DNA from: Palaemon carinicauda
Lineage: Eukaryota > Arthropoda > Malacostraca > Decapoda > Palaemonidae
Assembly: GCF_036898095.1 (NCBI RefSeq)
Contig: NC_090726.1
Location: 34,661,659 to 34,725,658 of the forward strand
Direction: 5' to 3'
DNA length: 64,000 bases
A model generated the notes under the pieces. The model was not told the origin of the DNA. It worked only from the letters and a program-made list of their open reading frames with translations, and searched no databases. Shown piece after piece: positions 53,340 through 64,000 of the stretch (position 1 is its first letter; the number at the start of each line of letters is the position of its first letter). The translations under genes were made by a program, and so were the position numbers.

Positions 53340-54215
53340 TTAAAGTGCTCCTCCTCTTAGTCCCCCTCTTCCTTTTCCTTCTCCCTTTCTTCTTCCTGCT
53401 CCCTCTGTTCCTTCCTTTGCCTCCCCCTCTTCCTTTTCATGCTCCCCCTCTTCTTCCTGCTCCAACTATTCCTCCTCTAGACTCCCCTCTTCATTTTGCT
53501 CCCCCTTTTCCTCTTGCTCCCCGTCTCCCTTTTCCTGCCCTCCCTCTTTTTTCTGCTCTCCCTGTCCTCCCTGCTCTAGAGTCCCTCTTACTCTCCCTCT
53601 TCTTCCTGCTCCCTGTATTCCTCCTCTAGACTCCCTCTTCCTTTTCCTACTCTCCCTCTTCTTCCTGCTCCCTGTATTCCTCCTCTAGACTCCCTCTTCC
53701 TTTTCCTACTCCCCCTCTTCTTCCTGCTCCCTCTATTCCTCCTCTAGACTCCCTCTTCCTTTTCCTACTCTCCCTCTTCTTCCTGCTCCCCCTATTTCTC
53801 GTGCTCCCCCTGACCCTTTTCCTACTCCCCCTCTTCTTCCTGTTTCCCCTTTTGCTCTTGCTCTAATTCTTCTTTTTCCTGCTCCCCAATCTTTCCGCTC
53901 CCCCCATTCCCCCTCTTGGTCTCCCACTTCCTTTTCCTACTCTCCATTTTCCTTCAACTCCCCCTGTTCCTCCTTTTGGTCCCCCACTTCTTTTTCTACT
54001 CTCCATTTTCCTTCAACTCCCCCTGTTCCTCCTTTTGGTCTCCCACTTCCTTTTCCTACTCTCCATTTTCCTTCAACTCCCCCTGTTCCTCCTTTTGATC
54101 TCCCACTTCTTTTTCTACTCTCCTCCTTCTTTTTACTCGCTTTATTCCTCCTCTTGCTCCCCCTCCTCATTTTTCTTCCTGCCCCCCTCTCCATCCTCCT
54201 CTTCCCCTATCCTCT
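53340..54215. repeat. Pyrimidine-only minisatellite, ~59-bp period
   Basis: Almost entirely C and T on the plus strand. CTCCTCTAGACTCCCTCTTC recurs at 53621, 53680 and 53739 (59 bp apart). A second unit type GGTCTCCCACTTCCTTTTCC recurs at about 53918, 53978, 54037 and 54097 (59-60 bp). Open frames on both strands through it (Leu/Phe/Pro or Gly/Arg/Glu) reflect composition only. Confidence 0.9.
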
Positions 54216-54256
54216 CCTCTTATTAACGCGCTCTCGTCATCGATGGAAGTCTACCT

Positions 54257-54287
54257 CAAGGTGGAAGAAAAATCTTCTTCCACCTTG
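54257..54287. other. Perfect 13-bp hairpin
   Basis: CAAGGTGGAAGAA, loop AAATC, TTCTTCCACCTTG. No following T run and no gene to terminate, so the role is unknown. Confidence 0.6.
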
Positions 54288-54513
54288 GTCAGCGTAGCAT
54301 CTTAAATCTGGTCGACGAGCCTCATCGCAAACGCCTGATTGCGATCCATTGTCCAGTGAATCAAACGCTCTGTTGGAAAGACGCCGTAGTGAGGCGGGGT
54401 AGCAGATTGTTTCAAGTTGTCAGTTGAATCACGTAATTACTTCCAGTAATCAATAAATCATATTCAAAGCATCGATAGGCTTTGTGACCTTCGATAAATG
54501 GGACGTAAATGTC

Positions 54514-54520
<7 letters not shown>

Positions 54521-54579
<59 letters not shown>
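54521..54579. repeat. (GA)n microsatellite
   Basis: Pure GA run. Confidence 0.95.
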
Positions 54580-54581
<2 letters not shown>

Positions 54582-54851
54582 CCATTATAAATCATTTACG
54601 GAAGTGATTTGTATTGTAGTGCTTTGATGATAATTATTAAGCAAGAATAATGCGAATTGAGAGGTTTCGGTCCCTTTGAAATTCATGCCTCAGTGCCGAC
54701 AAAGGATTTAATTGAGTGTTCTTGTTATTGTTGGTGTTGTCGTTGTTGTTTTTCGTTAATGATGGTGACGGAATCGACATTATTAGTATTTTTTAATATC
54801 ATTTATCTGGAGGTCGTGTAGTGGTGGTTTTGGTGTTATTGTAAATTTCAG

Positions 54852-54883
<32 letters not shown>

Positions 54884-55353
54884 TTATTATTTGATGTTCG
54901 AAACTATTTAATATATATGTTTAAGTAGTATATAAACAATGGTAAAATGAATAAAATAATGAAATTATTGAGCAGAAATTCTGGCTTAAGTCGGCTAAGA
55001 GAGTTCACTGGCAAGTATTTAATGTTAAATTTTTAGGTCTTCATTTATATGCTTCAGTATTTTTTTCCTTATCCTTCATCTAGAACCCCAACTGTGGTCA
55101 ATTAGAGTGTTTATCAATAATTCAGTCGCTTTGGTTGAAAGCGAAAGAAAAAACAATATACTTGTCCCTCGTGAAAAAATTTGATTGTAGAAAACTAAGA
55201 TTCCAATGATAAGATAATGTTTTGGTAAATAATACACATTTTCAACGATGATTAGTCAAGTTAACATAATGTGTCTCTTAAGTAACTGTTATAATCGAGA
55301 ATCGCTGCAAGGCAAGGAAGCTATTCTAAATAACAATGAACTGTAAAGCATTG
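54580..55353. other. Intergenic, nothing recognised
   Basis: AT-rich, short (ATT)n at 54850-54890. Confidence 0.5.
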
Positions 55354-55985
55354 TATTATTATTATTTTTATTAGCTAAGGTACAATCGTAGTTGGAAAAG
55401 TAGGGTGCTATAAGCCCAAGGACTTCAACAGAGAAAAATAACCCAGTGAGGTAAGGAAATGAGGAAATGAATAAACTATAGGAAAAGTAATGATCAATTA
55501 AAATGAAATATTTTAAGAACAGTAACAACATTAAAGCAGATCTTTCATATATAAACTATATAAAAAGACTTATGTCTGCCTGTTCAACATGAAATACATT
55601 TACTGCAAGTTTGAACTTTTGAAGTTGTACCGATTGGGAAGGCCATTCCACAACTTGGCCATATCTGGAAAAAAATCATTTATATATACAAGAGTACCAG
55701 GAAATGATGAGAACATTGGAAGGTTTTGGATTTCATTATACCTAGTCCATGGAACTATCTGGAACTGCAATGATTTTTTAATGATTCTAATTTGGAAATT
55801 ACATTATGAGAAAAACAGAGGTGTTGGAATGACGCTATAGGAGTATACTGAAAGGAAAGAAAAACTGCAGCTTTAGCAACATCAACAAAAACATGGTATC
55901 TCGAATAATCATATGATTTCGCAATCAGCTTACAAAGGCGAACAATAGACACCAAAGTAAAAATATCTAATTATTAGATTACGTT
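55354..55985 (-). mobile_element. TAA-tailed LINE 3' end (minus)
   Basis: Short (ATT)n tail 55354-55373, then TAGCTAAGGTACAATCGTAG and the family end. The upstream body differs from the RT-bearing copies after about 55660, so its boundary is uncertain. Confidence 0.6.
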
Positions 55986-56040
55986 GTCAACAATACTGTA
56001 AGCCTATCTTATTTGGAAGAACTAATTGTGGAAGAGGAAT

Positions 56041-56124
56041 AAGTGTTTATGAAAATTTTACAATCTTCAGCAATGCAATCATAAGTGCTTATGAAAATTT
56101 TACAATCTTAGCAATGCAATCATA
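56041..56124. repeat. 42-bp direct duplication
   Basis: AAGTGTTTATGAAAATTTTA at 56041 and AAGTGCTTATGAAAATTTTA at 56083. Both continue through ACAATCTT(C)AGCAATGCAA. Confidence 0.9.
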
Positions 56125-57019
56125 AAAAAAATTGTATTCCTTAATATAAAACAAAAACAAAAAAAATAATCTTTGGATTTTCAACATATAAACTGCAAAT
56201 CTTCGGTGAGCCGATAACTCTTGCAACGAAATCGCGAATAAATAAAAATGGAATATTGGAAGTCTGCGTCCATGTAATATGCAGGGTGACTTTTTTTTTA
56301 AATATCTTTATGCTTCACAATTCTTCTACTTTTATTTTATTCTGGTATCGATCCAGAATTAATCATATGCTGCATTTCTCATTAACAGTGTTGTGTTGTA
56401 AATTTGGTCGTTAAGAAAAAAAAAAATTTGGGAGTGATAAGGAAATGGTGCGATAATAGTTTTTTTTTCATGAAGATGATTTTTAGTCAAACATAGTTGT
56501 AGGAAGAAAGATTTTTTTTTATTTTCATTTGTATCTCTCGTCCCACATCTCAATTGACGAAGCAAGCTTCATGAAATCGTGAAAATGATAGGGCTCAAAG
56601 TCTCAAACATATGGCAACCAAGATTTTCAGTTCTTCCTTCCGAGGTCCCCTGAAATATTTCCTTGCATGTCCTAGTGTACTTGGAGGAAAACAAACTTCT
56701 CTTGGAGTAAAACTCAATGTGGTTTTGCTCGTTTTGGCTGTCCTTAGTCTTAAGGCAGAAGTCACAAATGCATAGGAATCTTGATTAATGCTTCGGAGGC
56801 ATGACAGGTCTTGATCCACGAGAACATTTCGGAACTTTGCGATGTCTTCCGGCTTCCAAATGTTCCTTCAACAGCCACGTGAGTTTCGGTTGGTCTTTCT
56901 TTTGGCTGAATCATATTTGCTATTTGGACAAGTTGAGTTTATCATTATTCTTAGGATAAGAACTCATATCGTTATTCATCAAAAGTTCGAAGTATATCCA
57001 GGAAACTGTCAGGTGAATT

Positions 57020-57024
<5 letters not shown>
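56125..57024. other. Intergenic, nothing recognised
   Basis: A 74-codon minus frame (56595-56819) in a slightly GC-richer stretch has no recognised domain. Confidence 0.45.
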
Positions 57025-57113
<89 letters not shown>

Positions 57114-57119
57114 ATATAC

Positions 57120-57177
<58 letters not shown>

Positions 57178-57188
57178 TGTGTGTGTGT
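57025..57188. repeat. (AC)n(AT)n(GT)n(TA)n compound microsatellite
   Basis: CA and TG segments flank TA arrays, which gives a near-palindromic layout. Confidence 0.95.
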
Positions 57189-57605
57189 CTGTTTGTTTGT
57201 GTCTGTCTGTGTGAGTCTGTGCGTAAGATAGTAATCTCACCCTTAAGGAATTGATATACTATACAAGAGGGCAGAACTCTTCAAGGGGAAAAGGCTGTAT
57301 GGTGATATAGGCACAGATCCAATTCAATTCCTCTAATTCGAATTTATTTTCCGCCTGTGCAGTCTGTATAGCGAGAGCTTAGATGTTTGATTAGTAATTC
57401 CATATTATCTGACGTTCCGTCCCTTCCCCTGTGATGTTTCTTTCGAAAAATCAGTAATTTATTTTTGTATATTATTTTTTTTTTCCTTTCTTGCTTGAAT
57501 AATTTTTAACATTATCAAGAGAAGTTAAACTAATATTCTGGACTAAAGACATTTTAGGAAAAATTATTAAATTTTTTCCTTGAACAGAGAAAAATATTAT
57601 TAGTA
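57189..57605. other. Intergenic, nothing recognised
   Basis: No supported feature. Confidence 0.5.
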
Positions 57606-57920
57606 TTAGTGTCTGGAAACTATTAAAAAAGTTATTAATATCTAGATATTGATAAAACAAAAGAATTAGTATCTAGAAATTGTTTAAAACAAAAATTGTT
57701 TGTGTCGATAATTTGGTTAAAACCAAAAAAGGTTGGTGTCTGTAATTAAAAACAACAATATTAGGGTACGAAAACTTAAAACAATATTAACAGTATTTCA
57801 TTGTTTGGAAGTTTTTAAAAAGAAAATTGTTAGATTTTATAAACTAATGAAAACAACGCTTAGAGTTTGGAAATTGTTAAAAACAAAAATGTTAGCGTTT
57901 GGAAATTGTTAAGAACTTAC
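57606..57920. repeat. Degenerate ~30-bp minisatellite, about 10 units
   Basis: A TTAGTGTCTGGAAATTGTTA-like unit followed by AAAACAAAAA starts at 57606, 57635, 57666, about 57699, 57733, 57761, about 57790, 57830, 57860 and 57892 (28-40 bp apart). Confidence 0.75.
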
Positions 57921-58508
<588 letters not shown>

Positions 58509-58870
58509 AATATTTACGAAAAATTTTGGCAGAATAATTAACGGAAACTTCTAAAAAAAAATCATACAACTATACTATTTAAAGCATCGTTCGGATGCAT
58601 ATGTTTAATCTTTTATGAGATACACTTCACTGAAGGGAGGCACTTCAGGAATCATTTCGAGTGTTTGCACCTTTTTAGTTGTTGATCAAACGCAACAGGT
58701 TTTGCAGCGCGTCATCATACACATTTTTGGGATGTTACTTATTTGATCTCTTTTAGTTTTCTCAAAGCGAGGACAATTGATTATTTGTCGACTAGTGTTA
58801 TTACCTTTGCTAGCATGTTTACTGTTGGTCTTGAAATAGAACGATATAGCAAGATGATGATAGAACACTC

Positions 58871-59115
58871 ATTAATGTTATATAAGCAGATAATGAAAAG
58901 TTTATTGCAGTTATGCAAGAAGGTGGTGGGAAAATCATTGCACTTATAAAAGCAGGTAATGAAATATCCATTGCAATTATGCAAACAGATTGAGCAACGA
59001 TCATTGTAGTTATGCAAGCAAGCTATAGAACACTCATTACAGTTATGGAATCAGATTGTGAAATGCTCATTGGAATTATGGAATCTGGCGATGAAAAGCT
59101 CATTGCAATGATTTC
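58871..59115. repeat. 33-bp minisatellite, 7.5 units
   Basis: Seven consecutive units of exactly 33 bp start at 58871, 58904, 58937, 58970, 59003, 59036 and 59069, with a partial eighth at 59102. Most open ATTGCARTTATG and close in CTC/ATC; a weaker unit may precede at 58838. Plus-strand reading in one fixed phase gives an 11-residue repeat (units such as IALIKAGNEIS, ITVMESDCEML, IGIMESGDEKL) with stops in two units. Perfect length with base drift suggests descent from a coding repeat, but it is now non-coding. Confidence 0.85.
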
Positions 59116-59193
59116 ATTATAAATTATAGGAAATGCAAAAGCGTTTAACGATAATCTATTTAAAAGCGTGACAATTGATTTGTTGATTTCAAC

Positions 59194-59195
<2 letters not shown>

Positions 59196-59243
<48 letters not shown>
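59196..59243. repeat. A48 homopolymer
   Basis: Pure A run. No recognisable retroposed transcript upstream. Confidence 0.95.
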
Positions 59244-59250
<7 letters not shown>

Positions 59251-59554
59251 ATTTTGACTATTTAATCTTACTTAATGATGACAAGCGGTATTCACAAGAA
59301 TTTCCATATCCTGTACTATTTTGTTATTTAGCCAACATCGTTGGTGGAATACATAATAAGAGAATATTCATGGTATGTCATAATGCCTTTAATAAGATAT
59401 TACAAAAGAAATTTTTGAAAAATTTTAAATAATAATTTGCTTACAATGATTCAAGTAAATAGGTAAAAAGGTTCGCCTTGTAGAAATTACCATGATTGGA
59501 GAAGGAACTTGAATTATAGTTTCATTAAGGGATCCCATGAATTGGATTTCTTGT

Positions 59555-59559
<5 letters not shown>
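59244..59559. other. Intergenic, nothing recognised
   Basis: AT-rich. Confidence 0.5.

Positions 59560-59613
<54 letters not shown>
59560..59613. repeat. (GA)n microsatellite
   Basis: Pure GA run. Confidence 0.95.
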
Positions 59614-59615
<2 letters not shown>

Positions 59616-60603
59616 GTCAGTCAATAGTGACCGGTGCTTTAATGCCTAGTATATGAAAGTCATAAGTCATTGAGAGTTAAGTGACCTTTTCTTGGTAAGG
59701 TGATTTATTACTCCGTTTCGCTGGAAACTTTTATGACCTTATTATAAGTTGGTCATGACGTCATGAAATGACGAAATTGCGAGCATGATTGAGGGGCAAA
59801 GTGGTCTTACTTGGCAATCGTCATTGTTAGATAACAGTAAGTCACAGTAAGGTAATTGATTTCCCGTGCAGAAACTAAAACAGAAAAATTCAGGACCACA
59901 TTTTAATGTGATTATGACGTCACTAACATAACTCGTAACTAGAATAGGAAAGAGGTAAATTGACCCTTTCTTGATCGTCATTAGGAGAGAACAGTGATAT
60001 AGCGCCGTAAGACCCTTAATTTTGGGAGATAATTGAATGACTTGTAGTTCCTTATTACCATAAGATTGTGATGTCACCCAATAATTATTATAGGCACATT
60101 GTAAAATAACTGTAGGTCATGATGTATGGTTATATGGTCAATCATTTGCTGTTTTCTTGTTTTCTCTCGGTCTCCCTCGCATGGATAATATAAACTTGTT
60201 TAAGCTTGCTATCTCATGTTTTTTACTGCTTGAATTTTGTGTCATTCTTACTCTAAAGCTATCTGTATATAACCGTGTTGTCTTGTTGAATGAACCCGGT
60301 TGCATTCACCTCGCCTCTCTGTTAGAACCTAACAGTTACGTTGCCACAGCTGGATGAGGTGGGAAAATTGCCCGGCCACATTAACATAAAATAGTAGAAA
60401 TACTAATAATTTCTTGGGTAAATATTCGGATATCAATATTAGAGGAAAACAAGAGAGAGAGAAAGATTTCATCTACCAATGGAAAGATAATTAACAATTC
60501 TAAGTGTTTAGGAGGATGAAACACTTTCTGGGTCCCTTTAAAAGAGGGTCTACATTTACAATATATAGCCAGAGATAGAATAAGGGCTCATGTTCAGTTT
60601 CAT
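59614..60603. other. Intergenic, nothing recognised
   Basis: Repeated ATGACGTCA-like words (for example at about 59755, 59915 and 60070) are noted, but no gene. Short frames only. Confidence 0.4.
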
Positions 60604-60826
<223 letters not shown>

Positions 60827-60976
60827 CAAATAAGCCATATACTTTAATACATTAATGTTTGGATTCTCCTACAGACCTCGGGATCAGAGTCTCGAGGCGA
60901 AATCACTCTAAGACATTAGCATCTGACCGGCCGGGAATGGACCTCTGGTCCAGGATGCTTTTACGACAATGGCGTA

Positions 60977-60978
<2 letters not shown>

Positions 60979-61071
<93 letters not shown>

Positions 61072-61080
61072 GTGTGTGTA
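60979..61080. repeat. (TA)n microsatellite
   Basis: About 90 bp TA, then GTGTGTGT. Confidence 0.95.
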
Positions 61081-62254
61081 TACTTTAATGTACAGACGTT
61101 TACGTGCCAAGTTACAAGTTCATTTATGCATTTCACACAATTAATTCTGCCCTTGCCTTGTACGTCAGTTAAGTTCAGACGAATAAAACAATGTACTAGT
61201 TAGAATTCATTGGGAGACTTTGTACTTTTAAATTTATTAATATTGCCAAAGTAAAAAGCAGAAGATTAAGAGAATAGACAAATGATGTCTCTCCCCTTTC
61301 TTGACAGTCAAGAAAAGACGTGCACGGTAGGCTACTGAAAATATGAATATTATCATATTCCGATTTGACGTGCGCTAAAGAAATCGCTCATTATGTTGAT
61401 ACTAGTCAGTGAAAGTGACGGCTAAATACTTAGCACTCATTATGTTAATACTAGTGTACGCTACCCGTCCAAAGTGACGACTAAATATTTAGATATACAC
61501 CCACACACACAGATTCAACCCTTCCCAGCCTCTCCCTTTTCCCTAACTACAACCCGCTGGTTCGTTAATTTGTAAGAGATTGTGGTTCCCTAGTGTACCT
61601 CTCGGGATACCCCTCTCACAAGAGTATGACTACTCTCATTAGGCCCTGAAAGGAAAGACATATATTTATATATGTAAAACCAGACTTGCTCTTCATTATA
61701 TCGGGGAGGATTACCAGACCCCTTAGCAACCCACCTTTAATTAACGGCAACCCTTTATGTTATGTGTATAATTTCCAGTGTATAAATACAACGGTGCACT
61801 ATGAAGATGAATATGCATATGACAATAAAAATAGATACGCCATGTTTTTTCTTGTTTTAATTGCCTAATTAACCCAACCAGTGCAGAAATGAAGACGTGT
61901 ACATTTTAACCACATGTAGTTTGCCAGTAAGGCGAAGGCAAGATTTAGTTTATATATTTCTTAGGATTCTAAGTGGGTATTTTTTAAGATTTATTTTTGT
62001 TAAGTAAAGCAGGTTTGATATAAGAAATTTAAATTTCCACCTCTAGTAATTTTATCTCAAATTTATTTGTTATCACGTAGATTTAATATTGGATATTATT
62101 TACATTATTCCTTCCCGAATTTATTCGGGCCAGCTCTTTAAGAGTCTAGTTCGACTTACCCTGTTTTTATTATGTGATAAAGATATTTATTGAATAGTGT
62201 AGACTCACCTCTTATACACCAAGATTTATTCTAATATATGTGTATTTACATATC

Positions 62255-62257
<3 letters not shown>
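61081..62257. other. Intergenic with a 49-bp direct duplication
   Basis: CTCATTATGTTGATACTAGT (61387) and CTCATTATGTTAATACTAGT (61436) are each followed by an AAAGTGACGRCTAAATAYTTAG block, so this is a short diverged tandem duplication. Near 61600-61640 is a relative of the 6.87-kb short repeat. No gene is recognised. Confidence 0.6.

Positions 62258-62348
<91 letters not shown>
62258..62348. repeat. (TA)n microsatellite
   Basis: TA array with one AAATA interruption. Confidence 0.95.
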
Positions 62349-62351
<3 letters not shown>

Positions 62352-62445
62352 GTATAAACAGAGAGAGACAGACAGAGAGAAAGATATCTCGGAAGTACGT
62401 CTTTGTCATCGAATGAATGACAGCTACATTGTGGTAGCGTCAGGC

Positions 62446-62817
62446 CTAAGGGATTCCTAATGAGATATCCATGTCGATTAACCCCTCGGACGCAACAGGG
62501 TCCTCTGTAGAAGGTGAAGTCATTATGGTGTAGAATATCCTCGAAATTAATCTCGCGTTCGAAATATCGATTCGTCGGTTCCGTTCTGCCTCAGAAGTTT
62601 CGTCCGTGTAGTCGGTGGACCACCTAAAGGAATAAATGCTATTACGATAACACTTCCAGTCAAAGTTTCGCAAATGATGGGAAGTTGAGCGAATCGAAGT
62701 TTGATGAGTAATTAACCGCCGCCACTCCACTTGGCTTGTTAAGCCAAACTCTTCGGTCATTAAATTGGAGGCTTCAATAAGATCATCGGGTGGGAGCGGT
62801 AAATGGTTGTCAGACAT
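62446..62817 (-). CDS. Uncharacterised 123-residue ORF (tentative)
   Basis: ATG start (MSDNHLPLPPDDLIEASNLM) to a stop at 62446, in a patch clearly GC-richer than its flanks. Composition is balanced and hydrophilic (acidic N-terminus, Arg/Ser/Thr-rich middle, acidic C-terminus) with no repeat, membrane segment or signal peptide. I recognise no domain. It does not resemble the retroelements elsewhere in the window. Given the amount of sequence, one frame of this length by chance is not excluded. Alternatives are a small host gene, an exon (an acceptor-like CCTTTAG lies inside the frame at about 62625) or a piece of an unrecognised mobile element. Confidence 0.3.
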   Translation of the reverse strand: MSDNHLPLPPDDLIEASNLMTEEFGLTSQVEWRRLITHQTSIRSTSHHLRNFDWKCYRNSIYSFRWSTDYTDETSEAERNRRIDISNARLISRIFYTIMTSPSTEDPVASEGLIDMDISLGIP

Positions 62818-63294
62818 CGCTATTCCATTTAGGTTTTGCCACGTCTCCTTGAACTAGGCTATGCAACTAGGTTATCTCGGGAGATTCACATTTTCAACTC
62901 TGTTTGACGAGAAACAGTTGATTGTTTTATTATACTGATTTAGCTTTGGCATATTTTATTTTGTTTGTCGGAGACCCAATAGATATTCATGTATAGTTTT
63001 GAAGCACTTCGTGGGTGTATAACAGTTCTTATGCAATACTATTATTGTATATATTTGGGCAAATGTCATTCATTATATTATATCTAAATGACAAATAATC
63101 ATGTACATACTCGGTAAACTAATAAAGGATCAGAGTAAGAAATACAAAGTATTTACTCTACTAGTAAAACAATATACGTTAATATTGTAGTAGTTTTATA
63201 AGTTATCCATTTGCTGACATTTCGAGCTTTTACTCTTTGCCTAAGACTAAAGTACACCTCCCGATTAGATAGCAAATGATAACACATTGCCATG

Positions 63295-63298
<4 letters not shown>
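62818..63298. other. Intergenic, nothing recognised
   Basis: AT-rich. Confidence 0.5.

Positions 63299-63347
<49 letters not shown>
63299..63347. repeat. (CT)n microsatellite
   Basis: Pure CT run. Confidence 0.95.
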
Positions 63348-63348
<1 letters not shown>

Positions 63349-64000
63349 GAGAACTCTAACATAAAAAAATGTTAAAAGGCTGAGTAAGGACTTTTGAGCT
63401 CTTGAATACCTAAGTCATTTGTTAGAATTGATTAGTTGAATGTTCTATCTTGGTGACCTTACGTATCCTTTAAAATGGCGTGAATAAGGGTAGTTACCGT
63501 CTCTATCTCGGTACATGGTTTTAAGAGATTATTTTTTATTAAAGCTAAGAATCGTCAGAGAGAACTAATTTATAGTGTATTTTTTAATAATTATTATGTA
63601 AAGGTTATGTGTGTTTGGCATTGAGATATTTATAATTCAATAATGGAGGGACTGAAAGGTCACAAAGCATTTTCATCAAGAATTATTTTATTTAAAAATT
63701 ATCAGGAACATATTTTTGTAAGATACTCTTAATATGAGTAAAGATGTTTTTTCCATTTATTATGCTGGAAAGTTTATTACCAAATTCCTATCAACAAATT
63801 TCATTAGGCAACCAAATCTGTAGGTTTGCTTCATTTCACTTGAATTGATTTGATTTCATCAATTGAAAGATGTGTCAAGATGATATAACAATAAATGTTT
63901 TGAAAATACTTTCAAACCTTACTTGAAATTGTGTTAGAGAGAAAAGGTTTTTTTTTATAGAAATTGACTGAGTAATATGTTATTAAAAGATTTGGCTTCG
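63348..64000. other. Intergenic, nothing recognised
   Basis: AT-rich sequence to the window edge. Confidence 0.5.

Noticed and set aside
53327..54226. Leu/Phe/Pro-rich 'membrane protein' frames and Gly/Arg/Glu frames
   Set aside because: Composition forced by the pyrimidine-only minisatellite.
58871..59115. CRISPR-like array
   Set aside because: Units are contiguous with no spacers, in a eukaryotic context; it is a minisatellite.
59196..59243. Poly-A tail of a processed pseudogene
   Set aside because: No recognisable transcript-derived sequence or target duplication beside the A run.
59755..60080. Cluster of TGACGTCA-like sites as a regulatory module
   Set aside because: Only a few imperfect words and no promoter or gene nearby.

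Overview
This is an AT-rich, repeat-saturated piece of animal genome. It most likely comes from a decapod crustacean, and a penaeid-like shrimp fits best. I infer this from three things: a very high density of long (TA)n, (CT/GA)n, (TAA)n and (TG)n microsatellites every 1-2 kb; several dispersed families I recognise as typical of decapod genomes; and retroelement types (CsRn1-like Ty3/gypsy, RTE-like, CR1/jockey-like) common in those genomes. I found no convincing host protein-coding gene, rRNA or functional tRNA. Nearly every long open frame is either translated microsatellite (Tyr-Ile, Ser-Leu, Arg-Glu runs) or decayed transposon.

Layout. 0-7.8 kb: a dispersed-repeat fragment, TA arrays embedded in a three-unit tandem repeat, the 3' end of an RTE-like LINE (minus strand), a diverged ~165-bp tandem repeat, and two 3' ends of a TAA-tailed LINE. 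7.87-12.29 kb: a complete-looking but coding-defective CsRn1-like Ty3/gypsy LTR retrotransposon, with 255-bp LTRs differing at 2 sites and a 4-bp ATAC target duplication. 16.4-18.1 kb: a 5'-truncated RTE-like LINE (minus). 18.7-19.0 and 25.4-25.7 kb: two copies of one tRNA-derived SINE (minus). 20.6-21.75 kb: a second RTE-like family (plus). 22.8-23.8 kb: a ~130-bp triplication leading into a TAA-tailed repeat. 31.3-33.0 kb: an RT-bearing copy of the TAA-tailed LINE (minus). 34.3-37.3 kb: a near full-length RTE-like LINE (plus). 38.4-39.2 kb: another RTE 3' end (minus). 41.1-43.5 kb: a CR1/jockey-type LINE (minus). 44.8-48.4 kb: LINE fragments plus a terminal-inverted-repeat element that contains a hAT transposase remnant. 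49-64 kb: mostly microsatellites and minisatellites, including a ~0.9-kb pyrimidine-only block and a 33-bp array that reads as an 11-residue repeat.

How the parts relate. LINE ends repeatedly coincide with microsatellites. RTE-like 3' ends abut (TA)n, the jockey-like family carries (TAA)n tails, and the CR1-like copy ends in an octamer tail. The window therefore records microsatellite birth by retrotransposition, and in two places microsatellite expansion inside one unit of a tandem duplication. The most striking functional signal is in the LTR element. A phase-correct A AAA AAC heptamer is followed, after 8 nt, by a 10-bp stem-loop between gag and pol, which looks like a programmed -1 ribosomal frameshift signal.
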